Assembly (NCBI RefSeq): GCF_023555375.1
Contig: NZ_JAJSEE010000002.1
Span: forward strand, 62,001-126,000
DNA length: 64,000 nt
Direction of reading: 5' to 3'
Origin: Guyparkeria hydrothermalis
GTDB taxonomy: Bacteria > Pseudomonadota > Gammaproteobacteria > Halothiobacillales > Halothiobacillaceae
The notes beneath the pieces are model-generated. The model had not been told where the DNA came from. It made no database searches and saw nothing but the letters and a program-made list of their open reading frames with translations. How positions within the stretch are numbered: position 1 is the stretch's first letter; each line of letters begins with the position of its first letter. This document shows, piece by piece, positions 37,995 through 49,087 of the stretch. The position numbers were made by a program, and so were the translations under genes.

Positions 37995-38029
37995 GCCGCC
38001 CCGGGGGTACCCGCGGGCGGCTTTCTTTT
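37995..38029 (+). terminator. Terminator of the secreted MBL gene
   Basis: GCCGCCC pairs with GGGCGGC, with a partly paired GC-rich interior, followed by TTTCTTTT. It lies 29 nt after the stop. Confidence 0.75.
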
Positions 38030-38069
38030 GCCCGCCCGCTTGGAACCGTGATGTCGATGGGCTTTACTG

Positions 38070-38343
38070 TTAAGGAAACTTTGCACGATTCGGTAGCGTC
38101 TCTGCGGGACCGCCAAGGGCCCAGTTGCAAGGCGCAGTCCGCCGTGAATGGCGGATGTCCTTTACAAGGACTGCAACGCCGCAAATGGGTCCTTGGCGGC
38201 CCGCCCGGATGGGGCTTGCGGGTTTGCCCGCACTCGGCGTTGCCGCCCCTCGCCGGGCAACGAGCCCGCCTTCGGCACGGCGCCTTGATTACGAACAAAC
38301 CCGCAAGCCAGAGGCGCCATCGAATCGTGCAAAGTTTCCTTAA
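38070..38343. repeat. MITE-like element, copy 1
   Basis: A 274-bp non-coding element bounded by TTAAGGAAAC and GTTTCCTTAA, with terminal inverted repeats of about 32 bp (AAGGAAACTTTGCACGATTC at the left; its complement at the right). Internal inverted repeats are also present (GGACCGCCAAGG... / ...CCTTGGCGG, and GCTTGCGGGTTTG / CAAACCCGCAAGC). A second copy in opposite orientation is at 43021-43290. It ends 33 bp upstream of the DsrE-like start, where it could supply promoter sequence. Confidence 0.82.
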
Positions 38344-38376
38344 AGGTCTGCCATCGCGCTCAAGGGGGAAACGACC

Positions 38377-38874
38377 ATGCGCCGATTGATGCTGGGTCTG
38401 TTGTTCGTGCTGCTGCCGGGGCTGGCGGCCGCCACCGACGTGCCGCGTCCGGACGATTCACGATCGCTGCAGGGCCTGGAGGAGGCACGCATCCTCTGGG
38501 ACGTGACGGCCGCCGAACCCGACACGTTGCTCGCGCGCCTGGGCGTGATCGAGCAGACCTGGCGCGATCTCGAACGCCAGGGCGTGACGCCGCGCATGGT
38601 GTTCGGCTTTCGTGGCGGCTCGGTCCGGCTGCTGACCCGCGATGCCGCCGAGCGCGACATCGAGCATGCCCAGACCATCCTGCAGATCCAGTCGAAGCTG
38701 GCCGAGCTGGCTCGGCTCGATGGCGTGGAGCGCATGGAGGTCTGCTCGATCGCCAGTCGCCGCTCGGGCATCACCCAGGCCGATCTGGTCGAGCCGCTGG
38801 TCGAGGTCGGCAACACCTTCGTCACCGCCGCGGCCTACGCCCAGCGGGGCTACACCAAGATCAAGATCGACTGA
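38377..38874 (+). CDS. Secreted DsrE-like protein
   Basis: A 165-residue protein with a signal peptide (residues 1-19, cleavage after AAA) and a DsrE/DsrF-type fold. The characteristic segments are VTPRMVFGFRGGSVRLLT (strand 3 region) and MEVCSIASRRSGITQADL with a cysteine in the position used for sulfur binding, then VEVGNTFVTAAAYAQRGYTKIK. DsrE-type proteins bind or relay sulfane sulfur; secreted members are common in sulfur bacteria but uncharacterised. Its start lies 34 bp after the MITE-like element. Confidence 0.7.
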   Translation: MRRLMLGLLFVLLPGLAAATDVPRPDDSRSLQGLEEARILWDVTAAEPDTLLARLGVIEQTWRDLERQGVTPRMVFGFRGGSVRLLTRDAAERDIEHAQTILQIQSKLAELARLDGVERMEVCSIASRRSGITQADLVEPLVEVGNTFVTAAAYAQRGYTKIKID

Positions 38875-38880
38875 CCGCCC

Positions 38881-39231
38881 GTGGATGACGCCCTGCGCGA
38901 GGCACTCCGCGCCCAGTTGCTTGAGAGGCGCGAGGCGTTGCGAGAACGGCTGAGCGGCAGTGACGAATCCACCGAGCGGGTGGAAATCGACAGCGCGTGC
39001 CAGAGCAAGGAGAGTCAGCTGTCGCGCACCGAGTCAGCGCAGGTGCGGGAAATGGCTCGGGCGCTCCGCGCCCGTTGGAAACGCGAACTCGGCCGCGTCG
39101 ACGGCGCCTTGCGACGGATAGAAAACGAGGAGTACGGCAACTGCTTCGTCTGCGGGGAACCCATTCCCGCCCGTCGACTCCAAAACGATCCCAGCGTGAC
39201 GCGCTGCGTCGAATGCGCTGAAGACGAATAG
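38881..39231 (+). CDS. DksA/TraR-type C4 zinc-finger protein
   Basis: A 116-residue protein with a coiled-coil N-terminal half and a C-terminal C4 zinc finger (NCFVCGEPIPARRLQNDPSVTRCVEC pattern; two CxxC pairs). This is the DksA/TraR family, which enters the RNA polymerase secondary channel and tunes promoters. The conserved DxxDxA tip of DksA is replaced by a sequence around VEIDSACQSKESQ, so it is a DksA2- or TraR-like paralogue. GTG start at 38881, 6 bp after the DsrE-like gene, with no strong ribosome site. Confidence 0.82.
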   Translation: MDDALREALRAQLLERREALRERLSGSDESTERVEIDSACQSKESQLSRTESAQVREMARALRARWKRELGRVDGALRRIENEEYGNCFVCGEPIPARRLQNDPSVTRCVECAEDE

Positions 39232-39252
39232 CCACCGATCAGGAGAGATTCG

Positions 39253-39795
39253 ATGAAACGCACGCATACCCTGTTGGCCAGTGCCATGGCCGTGACCCTG
39301 TGCCAGCCCGTGCTGGCGGAAACGGCGCCGGAGGGGCTGTATTCCATGGATGCCCTGATCGGCGCCGACGTCTTTCTGGCCACCGATCGCAACCGCGAGG
39401 TAGGCGAGGTCGAGGACGTGCTCGTGGCCGAGAACATGAAGGTCCACGGGCTGGTGGTCGAGCTGGACGACGACCTCGATGGCGTCGGCAATGACGACTA
39501 CCGCTTCGTCGAGGTGCGGCAGTTCTCGGTGGCGACGCGCTCCGGCGACCGGCTCGATCGCGTCTCCTACGCCGTGTTCCTCAACGAGGACCTCGACCAG
39601 GTGCGCGACTACCCGCGCGTCGACAACGACTGGTGGGCCCAGACCAAGGAGGCCGCGGCCAACATCTGGTCGAATACCAAGTCCGGCGCCTCCAGCGCTT
39701 GGCAGGCGACCAAGGACACCACCTCCAACGTCATCGACAAGACCAAGGAAACCACCCGCGACGTGCTCGAGAGCCTGCAGCGCACGCTCGAGTAA
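39253..39795 (+). CDS. Secreted PRC-barrel protein with helical repeats
   Basis: A 180-residue protein: signal peptide (cleavage near LAE|TA, residue 22), a PRC-barrel domain (about 30-120, with LIGADVFLATDRNREVGEVEDVLVAENMKVHGLVVEL) and a tail of repeating Lys/Thr/Asp helices (TKEAAANIWSNTKSGASSAW, TKDTTSNVIDKTKETTRDVL) like stress proteins of the LEA type. Such proteins are often envelope stress proteins in proteobacteria. It lies 21 bp after the DksA-like gene. Function unknown. Confidence 0.8.
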   Translation: MKRTHTLLASAMAVTLCQPVLAETAPEGLYSMDALIGADVFLATDRNREVGEVEDVLVAENMKVHGLVVELDDDLDGVGNDDYRFVEVRQFSVATRSGDRLDRVSYAVFLNEDLDQVRDYPRVDNDWWAQTKEAAANIWSNTKSGASSAWQATKDTTSNVIDKTKETTRDVLESLQRTLE

Positions 39796-39800
39796 TCCCC

Positions 39801-39938
39801 GTGGGAGCGAGCCTCGCTCGCGAAACGCGCCGTGGGCGCGTGTCCCGGCGTGGGTGGTCTCGCCCGAATTGATTCGCCGGCATGCCGTTTGGCGGGACAG
39901 CCGCTGAGGCGGCTTTCGCGGGCAAGGCCCGCTCCCAC
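39801..39938. repeat. REP doublet (REPIN)
   Basis: Two REP units in inverted orientation, GTGGGAGCG... at 39801 and ...CGCTCCCAC at 39938, each with an inner stem (GAGCGAG/CTCGCTC type on the left, GCGGGCC/GGCCCGC type on the right) and a second GC stem. The two units differ in stem sequence but keep pairing. A RAYT transposase (Y1_Tnp) would mobilise such units; none is in this window. Confidence 0.75.
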
Positions 39939-39970
39939 AATCGGATGCCCCGGGGCACATGCCCCTTAAG

Positions 39971-40006
39971 GTCGGGCTTCAGCCCGACGTCGGCCACCGG
40001 GCCGAC
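39971..40006. terminator. Tandem hairpins between PRC-barrel gene and uvrA
   Basis: Two adjacent perfect stems, GTCGGGCTTCAGCCCGAC (39971-39988) and GTCGGCCACCGGGCCGAC (39989-40006), lie 15-50 nt beyond the uvrA stop. They probably terminate uvrA transcription on the minus strand and block read-through from the left. Confidence 0.5.
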
Positions 40007-40021
40007 TTCCCCTCGGGGTGG

Positions 40022-42853
<2,832 letters not shown>

Positions 42854-43020
42854 GGTGTGCGATTGTCGCTCGATTGAATGGACGTCGCTCGCGGCGAAGA
42901 GGCGTGCTCCCCGCCGCGAACGGAACCGGTCATTGTAGTCGAAAGGGGGGAGATCTCATTGACCTGCCAGGCGGTTAGATGAATCGCGCCGGTGAGTGGT
43001 CCCCCTCTTCCCGGATGCTC

Positions 43021-43290
43021 AAGGAAACGCTGCACGATTCGATGGCGTCTCTGGCTCGCGGGTTTGTTCGCAAGCAAGGCGCCGGGCCGAAGACGGGCTT
43101 GTTGCCCGTCGAGGGATGGCAACGCCGAGTGCGGACAAACCCGCAAGCCCCATGTGGGCGGGCCGCCAAGGACCCATTTGCCGCGTTGCAGTCCTTGTAA
43201 AGGACATCCGCCATTCACGGCGGACTGCGCCTTGCAACTGGGCCCTTGGCGGTCCCGCAGAGGCGCTATCGAATCGTGCAGCGTTTCCTT
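43021..43290. repeat. MITE-like element, copy 2 (inverted to copy 1)
   Basis: A 270-bp element with the same internal order as copy 1, inverted. Its terminal repeats (AAGGAAACGCTGCACGATTC) differ from copy 1 at an internal dinucleotide (GC in place of TT), and both ends of this copy carry the same change. A TATAGT -10-like hexamer starts directly after its right end (43291-43296), 55 bp before ssb, so the element may contribute to ssb transcription. The remaining parts of 42854-43350 show no gene and no SOS box. Confidence 0.82.
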
Positions 43291-43350
43291 TATAGTGACG
43301 GTTTGGCCGACGACGCGACCGGTCGGCAGGAACCAGTAAGGAGTGTGAAT

Positions 43351-43920
43351 ATGGCGAGCCGCGGTGTGAACAAGGCAATCATCATCGGCAACCTCGGGGT
43401 TGATCCGGACGTGCGCTACCTGCCGTCCGGCGGCCAGGTCACCAACATCCGCGTGGCCACCTCCGAGCAGTGGCGCGACAAGACCACCGGTGAGAACCGC
43501 GAGAACACCGAGTGGCACCGCATCGTCTTCTTCGGCAAGCTCGCCGAGATCGCCGGCGAGTACCTGAAGAAGGGCAGCCAGGTCTACATCGAAGGTCGCC
43601 TGCAGACCCGCAAGTGGCAGGGCCAGGACGGCCAGGACCGCTACACCACCGAGATCGTCGCCAACGAGATGCAGATGCTCGGCGGCCGTCCGGGTGCCGG
43701 TGGCGGCCAGGGCGGCGGCTACGGCGGCGGTCAGGCCAGCCAAGGTGGCCAGGGTGGCTACGGTGGTGGCGGTTACGGCGGTGGTGCCGCGGCCGGTGCC
43801 GGCGCGGGCTACGCTGGCGGCCAGTCCGACTACGGCGCGCCGCCCCCGCCGCCGAGCCAGGACCAGCGCCCGGCCAAGTCGATCGACGACGGCTTCGGCG
43901 AGGACGATATTCCGTTTTAG
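43351..43920 (+). CDS. ssb: Single-stranded DNA-binding protein
   Basis: A 189-residue SSB: OB fold (about residues 1-112, starting [22 protein letters not shown]), a long Gly/Gln/Tyr-rich linker (113-165) and the acidic tip EDDIPF that recruits repair and replication enzymes. ATG at 43351 with GGAG upstream. It is the usual divergent neighbour of uvrA. A strong terminator follows, then the restriction-type island, which marks the probable insertion boundary. Confidence 0.97.
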   Translation: MASRGVNKAIIIGNLGVDPDVRYLPSGGQVTNIRVATSEQWRDKTTGENRENTEWHRIVFFGKLAEIAGEYLKKGSQVYIEGRLQTRKWQGQDGQDRYTTEIVANEMQMLGGRPGAGGGQGGGYGGGQASQGGQGGYGGGGYGGGAAAGAGAGYAGGQSDYGAPPPPPSQDQRPAKSIDDGFGEDDIPF

Positions 43921-43960
43921 CGGGTGGCCGCTATAAATGGAAACATTGCAAATCGAACTG

Positions 43961-43986
43961 AAGCCAGCGGGACCGCTGGCTTTTTT
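43961..43986 (+). terminator. Terminator of ssb
   Basis: AAGCCAGC pairs with GCTGGCTT around a 6-nt loop, followed by a run of Ts (TTTTTT). It closes the ssb unit just before base composition drops. Confidence 0.9.
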
Positions 43987-44028
43987 CAATACTAGTTTGT
44001 TTCGCTGGCTATTCTAAGGGATTTCTTT

Positions 44029-45387
44029 ATGGATGAAGTTAAATCGCACGCTCACGCATATCCGACGAAAAAGTTCTTCGTGAGGATGATTACGCGAGAC
44101 ATAGATCTAAAGGACTGCATACTCGATCTCATTGACAACAGTGTAGATAACGCATGGGCCGAGAAGGGCGGCCACATCATGAGTTTGCGTGATACAACTG
44201 ATCTCTCGGACTTTGAAATTCATATAAATATTACGAACGACTGTTTCTCGATCAGGGATAATTGCGGTGGAATGACGCTTGATAGTGCTGTCGACCACGC
44301 TTTCAATTTTGGGCGAAAAGAGTTCAGCCCGAATGACAATTATAGTATTGGTGTCTACGGCATTGGGATGAAACGAGCTGTATTCAAAATAGGTAGAGAA
44401 GCCGAAGTAAGGAGCACGTACGATGAGGGTGGGGAAAGGTCGTCGTTTAAAGTCCCCATTAATGTTGACGAGTGGGTTCACGATGATGCACCCCCTTGGG
44501 ATTTCGACATAGAAGAGTCCTCGGATTTGGGTGAAAATGGCGTCGAAATAGTAATCCAAGAACTGACTGAGGAGGCTGAGTCGGAATTTTCCTCACCAGA
44601 GTTTTTGGCTGACCTCAGGTGGGTTATTGAGCGTGACTACACGCTGCACCTGCACAAGGGATTGAATATATTTTTGAACGGTAAGAGGCTGACTGGGTGG
44701 CGGGTCGAGCTTCGCCAGAGCGAAAATTTCCGTCCTATGCGTGCCGAGTACAACGACATCAGTCGCGATAACGAAGTCGTTGTTGAGATGGTGGGGGGCA
44801 TGGTTGCACCTCCTCCGGAGAGCGTGGATCCGGATGAAGATTCGAAAGGGGACCGGTTGTCAGGCTGGTATGTAGCCTGCAATGGACGAATCGTGTTGGC
44901 GGCAGATAAAACCGAGACAACAGGGTGGGGTGCTGAGGGCTTTCCAAGTTGGCACAAACAGTATTCCGGCTTCATCGGTATCGTTTTGTTCTCCGCACAG
45001 AATGCCGCCGCCCTACCACTGACAACGACAAAGAGGAACGTTAATTCGTCCGCAGACCTTTACCGAAGAGCCCGAGCCCGGATGCAAGAAGTTAGCCGGG
45101 CGTGGATTGATTACACGAACCAGCGCAAGCGGGATACCGAATCGGCGCGGCATAATGAAGAGGCCTCAAGAGCCGTTTCGATATACGATATTGCCCCACG
45201 TGAGCAGGTGCAGCTACCAGAGATAGAGAAAAAGCCCGTTGTGCCAATGGCAAATGTCAGCTACTCAGTCCCGAAAACAAAACTAAAAAAGTTGGCTAGG
45301 GAGATGGGCAACGTGACGATGTCCTACCGAGACGTTGGGCAGAAATCATTTGAGTATGCCTATGAAGATTATGTCGGAGAAGATTAA
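44029..45387 (+). CDS. GHKL (MORC/MutL-like) ATPase of a restriction-type island
   Basis: A 452-residue protein with an HSP90/histidine-kinase-type ATPase domain: N-box LIDNSVDNAW (34-43), DNCGGM (77-82), GVYGIGMKRAVFK (108-120) and a probable sensor lysine in TTTKRNVN. Predicted MORC/MutL-like ATPases accompany DNA methylases in prokaryotic defence loci (Iyer, Abhiman and Aravind, 2008). The rest has no familiar domain; the C-terminus (SFEYAYEDYVGED) is acidic. Base composition is much more AT-rich than neighbours, suggesting transfer. The stop shares one base with the next start (TAATG). Confidence 0.82.
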   Translation: MDEVKSHAHAYPTKKFFVRMITRDIDLKDCILDLIDNSVDNAWAEKGGHIMSLRDTTDLSDFEIHINITNDCFSIRDNCGGMTLDSAVDHAFNFGRKEFSPNDNYSIGVYGIGMKRAVFKIGREAEVRSTYDEGGERSSFKVPINVDEWVHDDAPPWDFDIEESSDLGENGVEIVIQELTEEAESEFSSPEFLADLRWVIERDYTLHLHKGLNIFLNGKRLTGWRVELRQSENFRPMRAEYNDISRDNEVVVEMVGGMVAPPPESVDPDEDSKGDRLSGWYVACNGRIVLAADKTETTGWGAEGFPSWHKQYSGFIGIVLFSAQNAAALPLTTTKRNVNSSADLYRRARARMQEVSRAWIDYTNQRKRDTESARHNEEASRAVSIYDIAPREQVQLPEIEKKPVVPMANVSYSVPKTKLKKLAREMGNVTMSYRDVGQKSFEYAYEDYVGED

Positions 45388-46340
45388 TGCCTTCTTTCGA
45401 AAAAGTTAACTATAGTTTGCGACCCAGCAAGTCAATCCAGAGGGGGTTGGTGTTCGAGGGGCTTCGCGCAATAAAAGAACGCCTTGCTTTGGCTGACCCT
45501 GTTTATATTGGGCTTGGTTCGGTTTGGTTCTCTGATTTCCTTATGGCTCACTCGGCTCTCGATGTTTGGGATATGGTGTCCATTGAGTCTGACGAAATCG
45601 GGTTTGAGCGTGCGAAGTTTAACTGCCCTTTTGCGACTGTAAAGGTTAAAAAAGGTGAGGCCGGGGTTGTGATCCAGGATCTAAAAAATGGGGCTGAGTA
45701 CAGCCAAAGGCCGTGGATGGTGTGGTTGGATTATGACTCCGAGTTGGATGAGAGCGTTTGCCAAGACCTGGCCTATCTCAATCGAAATGCGCCGGAAAAT
45801 AGTGTGATTATTTTTACCTTCAATGCTCATGAAGGTAATTATGGAAAGCCAGCTGCTCAGAGGCGCTCCCGGGTAATTGAGCTCCTCGGTCGGGTCGTCT
45901 CGGAGGATGAGCCGCCAGCAAGCTTCAAAAATAAGTACGGTGCTTTTGAGAAAAGGCTTGCAAAAGCTGTTATCGATCACATGATTTCCGACGCGGTTAA
46001 GTGTGGTCGTGAGGGTGGTGCCGTTCCTGCGTTCAATTTAAGATATAAAGATGGCTCCCCTATGGTGACCGTCGGTGGGATTTTGCCGAGCAAGCAGAAT
46101 AGGGCAGCCGCCGAGGAGCTCGTGAAAAGCGAGCATTGGGACTATATTTCCGAGGCACTAATTGCAGCTCCGAACTTGACGTTGCTGGAAGTGGCGCACC
46201 TACAGAAGCTTCTTCCCTCAAGTGCTCCGATCACGAGGCAGGAGGTCCAAACCCTGGGCTTTGATCTTAGTGATGAGCAAGTGCAATCATTCCAGAAGTA
46301 CTACAAATACTTCCCGTTGTTCGCGCAGATTTCCGCATGA
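45387..46340 (+). CDS. Rossmann/methyltransferase-like protein of the island
   Basis: A 317-residue protein I cannot assign to a named family. The N-terminal half looks like a class I methyltransferase core: YIGLGS (40-45) where motif I would be, an acidic SIESDE (65-70) at the end of strand 2 and WLDYDSEL (113-120) near motif IV. The remainder is helical. It might methylate DNA or protein, or bind SAM as a sensor. It is translationally coupled to the ATPase before and the cytosine methyltransferase after (ATGA overlap), so it is an integral part of the system. AT-rich codons. Confidence 0.6.
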   Translation: MPSFEKVNYSLRPSKSIQRGLVFEGLRAIKERLALADPVYIGLGSVWFSDFLMAHSALDVWDMVSIESDEIGFERAKFNCPFATVKVKKGEAGVVIQDLKNGAEYSQRPWMVWLDYDSELDESVCQDLAYLNRNAPENSVIIFTFNAHEGNYGKPAAQRRSRVIELLGRVVSEDEPPASFKNKYGAFEKRLAKAVIDHMISDAVKCGREGGAVPAFNLRYKDGSPMVTVGGILPSKQNRAAAEELVKSEHWDYISEALIAAPNLTLLEVAHLQKLLPSSAPITRQEVQTLGFDLSDEQVQSFQKYYKYFPLFAQISA

Positions 46341-47422
46341 CCGGACCAGCTCTTCCTCCGCTGATCGAGTTGTTTTCAGGGACCGGCGGGTTTTCGTTAG
46401 GTGCTCATAAGGCTGGATTTAGGGTCGCCGCGGCTTTCGACAATGACCCGGTTCTTACCTCTTCGTATCGGCGCAACTTCCCTGACACGCAGTTTTTCTT
46501 GGAGGATGTGTCGTCCTTGACCGCCGCTGCCCTTAGGGAGTCCGTTGGCGGTTCACGTTTCGGTCTTTTTGGCGGGCCTCCTTGTCAAGGATTTAGTGAT
46601 ATTGGCAAGCGAGACCCAAACGACCCTCGTCGAGACTTGCTCGTCCATTTCTTCCGTTTGGTTTCCGAGGCTCGGCCAGTCTTCTTTGTAATGGAAAACG
46701 TGCGAGGTTTGGGAAACGCTGATTCCATAGAGGTGCTCGAATCTGCGATGGGTCTTGTTTCTGATCGGTACGCGCTACACGGGCCGGTCATTTTGGACGC
46801 GTCCGATTTCGGTGCAGCAACCAAGAGACCGAGGCTCTTTGTGATAGGGGTTCACAGAGACTTCGGGGACGCGGTGACCGCAGAAGATATAGAGTCTCAA
46901 AAAAGGCCATCAAAGACTGTTCGGGACGCAATTGCCGACCTCGTCGGTGCCGAGCGCGTGGAGGATTGTGGGGGCTTCGATGTTTGGGAGGTTCCGGAGG
47001 TTGTTGCTCGGTCGGAATATGCGAGTTCGTTGTCGCGCTTGGATAGACGATTCACGGGGCACCTTAGGACGAGGCACACTAGTGCGGTTGTCGACCGGTT
47101 CAAAGCCCTTTCTCAAGGTGAGCTTGACAAGGTGGGCAGACATCCTCGGCTTGCTTGGAGCGGATTGTGTCCAACGTTGAGAGCGGGTACCGGGGCTGAT
47201 CGCGGGTCCTATCAATCCGTAAGGCCTATTCACCCGGAAGAGCCGAGGGTGATTACGGTGCGCGAGGCGGCGCGGCTGCAAGGTTTTCCGGACGCACACC
47301 TGTTCCACCCTACGATTTGGCATTCTTTTCGAATGATCGGGAACAGCGTATCTCCGCTTATGTCCGAGGCAATCTTTAGGGCGGTTGCCTCGAAGCTGCA
47401 AGACTACGCTGAGGCGTCATGA
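46337..47422 (+). CDS. Cytosine-5 DNA methyltransferase
   Basis: A 361-residue Dcm-type enzyme. Motif I LFSGTGGFS (12-20), motif IV GGPPCQGFS with catalytic Cys83, motif VI ENVRG (Glu120), motif VIII-type KRPRLFVIG and motif X GNSVSP are present. The target-recognition region (about 215-290) is short and specificity cannot be read. It lies downstream of the ATPase and Rossmann genes and 12 bp before a Vsr nuclease gene. Whether it protects the host from a cognate nuclease in the island is not known: no classical endonuclease gene is present. Confidence 0.93.
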   Translation: MTGPALPPLIELFSGTGGFSLGAHKAGFRVAAAFDNDPVLTSSYRRNFPDTQFFLEDVSSLTAAALRESVGGSRFGLFGGPPCQGFSDIGKRDPNDPRRDLLVHFFRLVSEARPVFFVMENVRGLGNADSIEVLESAMGLVSDRYALHGPVILDASDFGAATKRPRLFVIGVHRDFGDAVTAEDIESQKRPSKTVRDAIADLVGAERVEDCGGFDVWEVPEVVARSEYASSLSRLDRRFTGHLRTRHTSAVVDRFKALSQGELDKVGRHPRLAWSGLCPTLRAGTGADRGSYQSVRPIHPEEPRVITVREAARLQGFPDAHLFHPTIWHSFRMIGNSVSPLMSEAIFRAVASKLQDYAEAS

Positions 47423-47434
47423 GGGCGGCGGAGC

Positions 47435-47845
47435 TTGGACCGGCTAACACCTGATCGACGCTCGTGGCTGATGTCCCGTGTGCCGTCCACGAATACGTCT
47501 GCCGAGATTCGGGTCAGAAAGGCGGCTCATTCGTTGGGCTTGCGCTTCCGGTTGCATCGCAAAGATCTGCCCGGCTCGCCGGATTTGGTCTTTCCGAAGC
47601 ATCATGTGGTGCTTTTTGTGCACGGTTGCTTTTGGCACAGGCATCCGGGATGCGGGAAGACCAGCACGCCGAAGTCCCGGGTGGAATACTGGAAGGAAAA
47701 ATTCCGTTCGAACGTGGAGCGTGATCGCCGCGTCGCGGGAGAGTTAGAGAGCTTGGGTTGGCGAGTCGAGGTTGTCTGGGAGTGCGAAACTAAGGATCGA
47801 GCTGTTTTGCTCGCAAAATTGCGTGACATTTTTGGCTTGAGGTGA
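47435..47845 (+). CDS. vsr: Vsr-type very-short-patch mismatch endonuclease
   Basis: A 136-residue Vsr nuclease. Key segments are LPGSPDLVFPKH (the catalytic Asp50 region), FVHGCFWHRHPGC with zinc/active-site histidines, NVERDRRVAGELESLGWRV and VWECE. Vsr normally nicks T:G mismatches arising from deaminated 5-methylcytosine and is paired with a cytosine methylase, as here. In this setting it could also supply the only cutting activity of the island. TTG start at 47435, after GGCGGAG; a 136-residue product fits the family. Confidence 0.9.
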   Translation: MDRLTPDRRSWLMSRVPSTNTSAEIRVRKAAHSLGLRFRLHRKDLPGSPDLVFPKHHVVLFVHGCFWHRHPGCGKTSTPKSRVEYWKEKFRSNVERDRRVAGELESLGWRVEVVWECETKDRAVLLAKLRDIFGLR

Positions 47846-47936
47846 ATTTTGCGATTTAGTCGACGAGGATCTTTGAATAGCCCCGACTTTCTTAGACACC
47901 TCAAGAGCCTCACACTGAGGGTTCCGAGGAGGTGCC

Positions 47937-48215
47937 ATGAGCAGTCGACGTTATCCAGACGAATTCAAGGTCGAGGCGGTCAAGCAGGTGACCGAACGAG
48001 GCCGCCGGGTGAAGGAGGTGGCCGAGCATCTCGGCGTCTCCCAGCACAGTCTTTATGCATGGATCCGGCGTTATCAGCAGCCGGATGAAGAAAGGCAGAA
48101 GCAGCAGGCCCAAGCCGACGAGATCCGCCGCCTGAATGCGCAACTCCGGGAAGTCACCGAGGAGCGCGACATATTAAAAAAAGCGGCCGCGTACTTCGCC
48201 AAGCAGTCCGGGTGA
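47937..48215 (+). CDS. IS3-family OrfA (helix-turn-helix)
   Basis: A 92-residue transposase N-terminal protein with a helix-turn-helix (YPDEFKVEAVKQVTERGRRVKEVAEHLGVS) and a leucine-zipper-like coiled coil (residues 55-85). It ends with ...DILKKAAAYFAKQSG. Seven A residues at 48176-48182 form a slippery site; a -1 shift there would join OrfA to OrfB, the usual way IS3 elements make the fused transposase. Confidence 0.95.
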   Translation: MSSRRYPDEFKVEAVKQVTERGRRVKEVAEHLGVSQHSLYAWIRRYQQPDEERQKQQAQADEIRRLNAQLREVTEERDILKKAAAYFAKQSG

Positions 48216-49087
48216 GGTACGCGTTCATCAAGGACCATGAACGCGCCCATCCGGTGCGCCGCCTTTGCCGTTTGATGGATGTCCATCCGAGTGGTTACTA
48301 CGCCTGGAAGCGGCAGCCGGATTCCCGGCGACAGCGGGAAGACCGACGGCTGCTGGGCGTGATCAAGCAATCCTGGCTGGAGAGCGGTGGCGTCTACGGC
48401 TATCGCAAGATCCACCACGACCTGCGGGACCTGGGCGAGCGTTGCGGTAAGCACCGTGTGGCCCGGCTGATGCGTGGAGAAGGATTGAAGTCACAGACCG
48501 GCTACCGGCGCCGCCCCGGTTTTCGTGGTGGACGCCCTGCCGTCGTGGCGCCGAATCACTTGCAGCAGCAGTTCGACGTTTCCGCCCCCAACCAGGCCTG
48601 GGTGACGGACATCACCTACATCCGCACCCACGAGGGATGGCTGTACCTGTCGGTGGTCCTGGACCTGTTCTCCCGGCAAGTCATCGGCTGGTCCATGCGC
48701 CCACGCATGGACCGGGAGCTGGCCATGAATGCGTTAATGATGGCCGTGTGGCGACGCCAGCCTGATGGCCCGGTCGTCGTCCACTCCGACCAGGGAAGCC
48801 AATTCAGCAGTCACGACTGGCAGGACTTCCTCAAGGCCCACGGTCTCGTGGGCAGCATGAGCCGGCGGGGCAACTGTCACGACAACGCCGTGGCGGAGAG
48901 CTTCTTCCAGTTGCTCAAGCGTGAGCGAATCCGACGCCGGATCTATCCGGACCGGGAAGAAGCCCGTCGAGACGTGTTCGATTACATCGAGCTCTTCTAC
49001 AACGCCCGCCGCCGTCATGGCTACATCGGCGGGCTGTCTCCGGTCGAGTTCGAGAAGCGCTATTTCAACCGGCTCGCGAGTGTCTAG
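48212..49087 (+). CDS. IS3-family OrfB transposase (DDE integrase core)
   Basis: A 291-residue rve-type integrase. The catalytic triad is present: Asp in VTDITYI, Asp in VVHSDQGSQFSS, Glu in AVAESFFQLLKRE. Its frame is -1 relative to OrfA and overlaps it by 4 bp. Together with OrfA it mobilises the IS; the product ends at 49087, 18 bp before the right terminal repeat closes. Confidence 0.96.
   Translation: MRYAFIKDHERAHPVRRLCRLMDVHPSGYYAWKRQPDSRRQREDRRLLGVIKQSWLESGGVYGYRKIHHDLRDLGERCGKHRVARLMRGEGLKSQTGYRRRPGFRGGRPAVVAPNHLQQQFDVSAPNQAWVTDITYIRTHEGWLYLSVVLDLFSRQVIGWSMRPRMDRELAMNALMMAVWRRQPDGPVVVHSDQGSQFSSHDWQDFLKAHGLVGSMSRRGNCHDNAVAESFFQLLKRERIRRRIYPDREEARRDVFDYIELFYNARRRHGYIGGLSPVEFEKRYFNRLASV

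Noticed and set aside
42854-43350. SOS (LexA) box between uvrA and ssb
   Set aside because: No CTGT-N8-ACAG-like sequence was found in this region.
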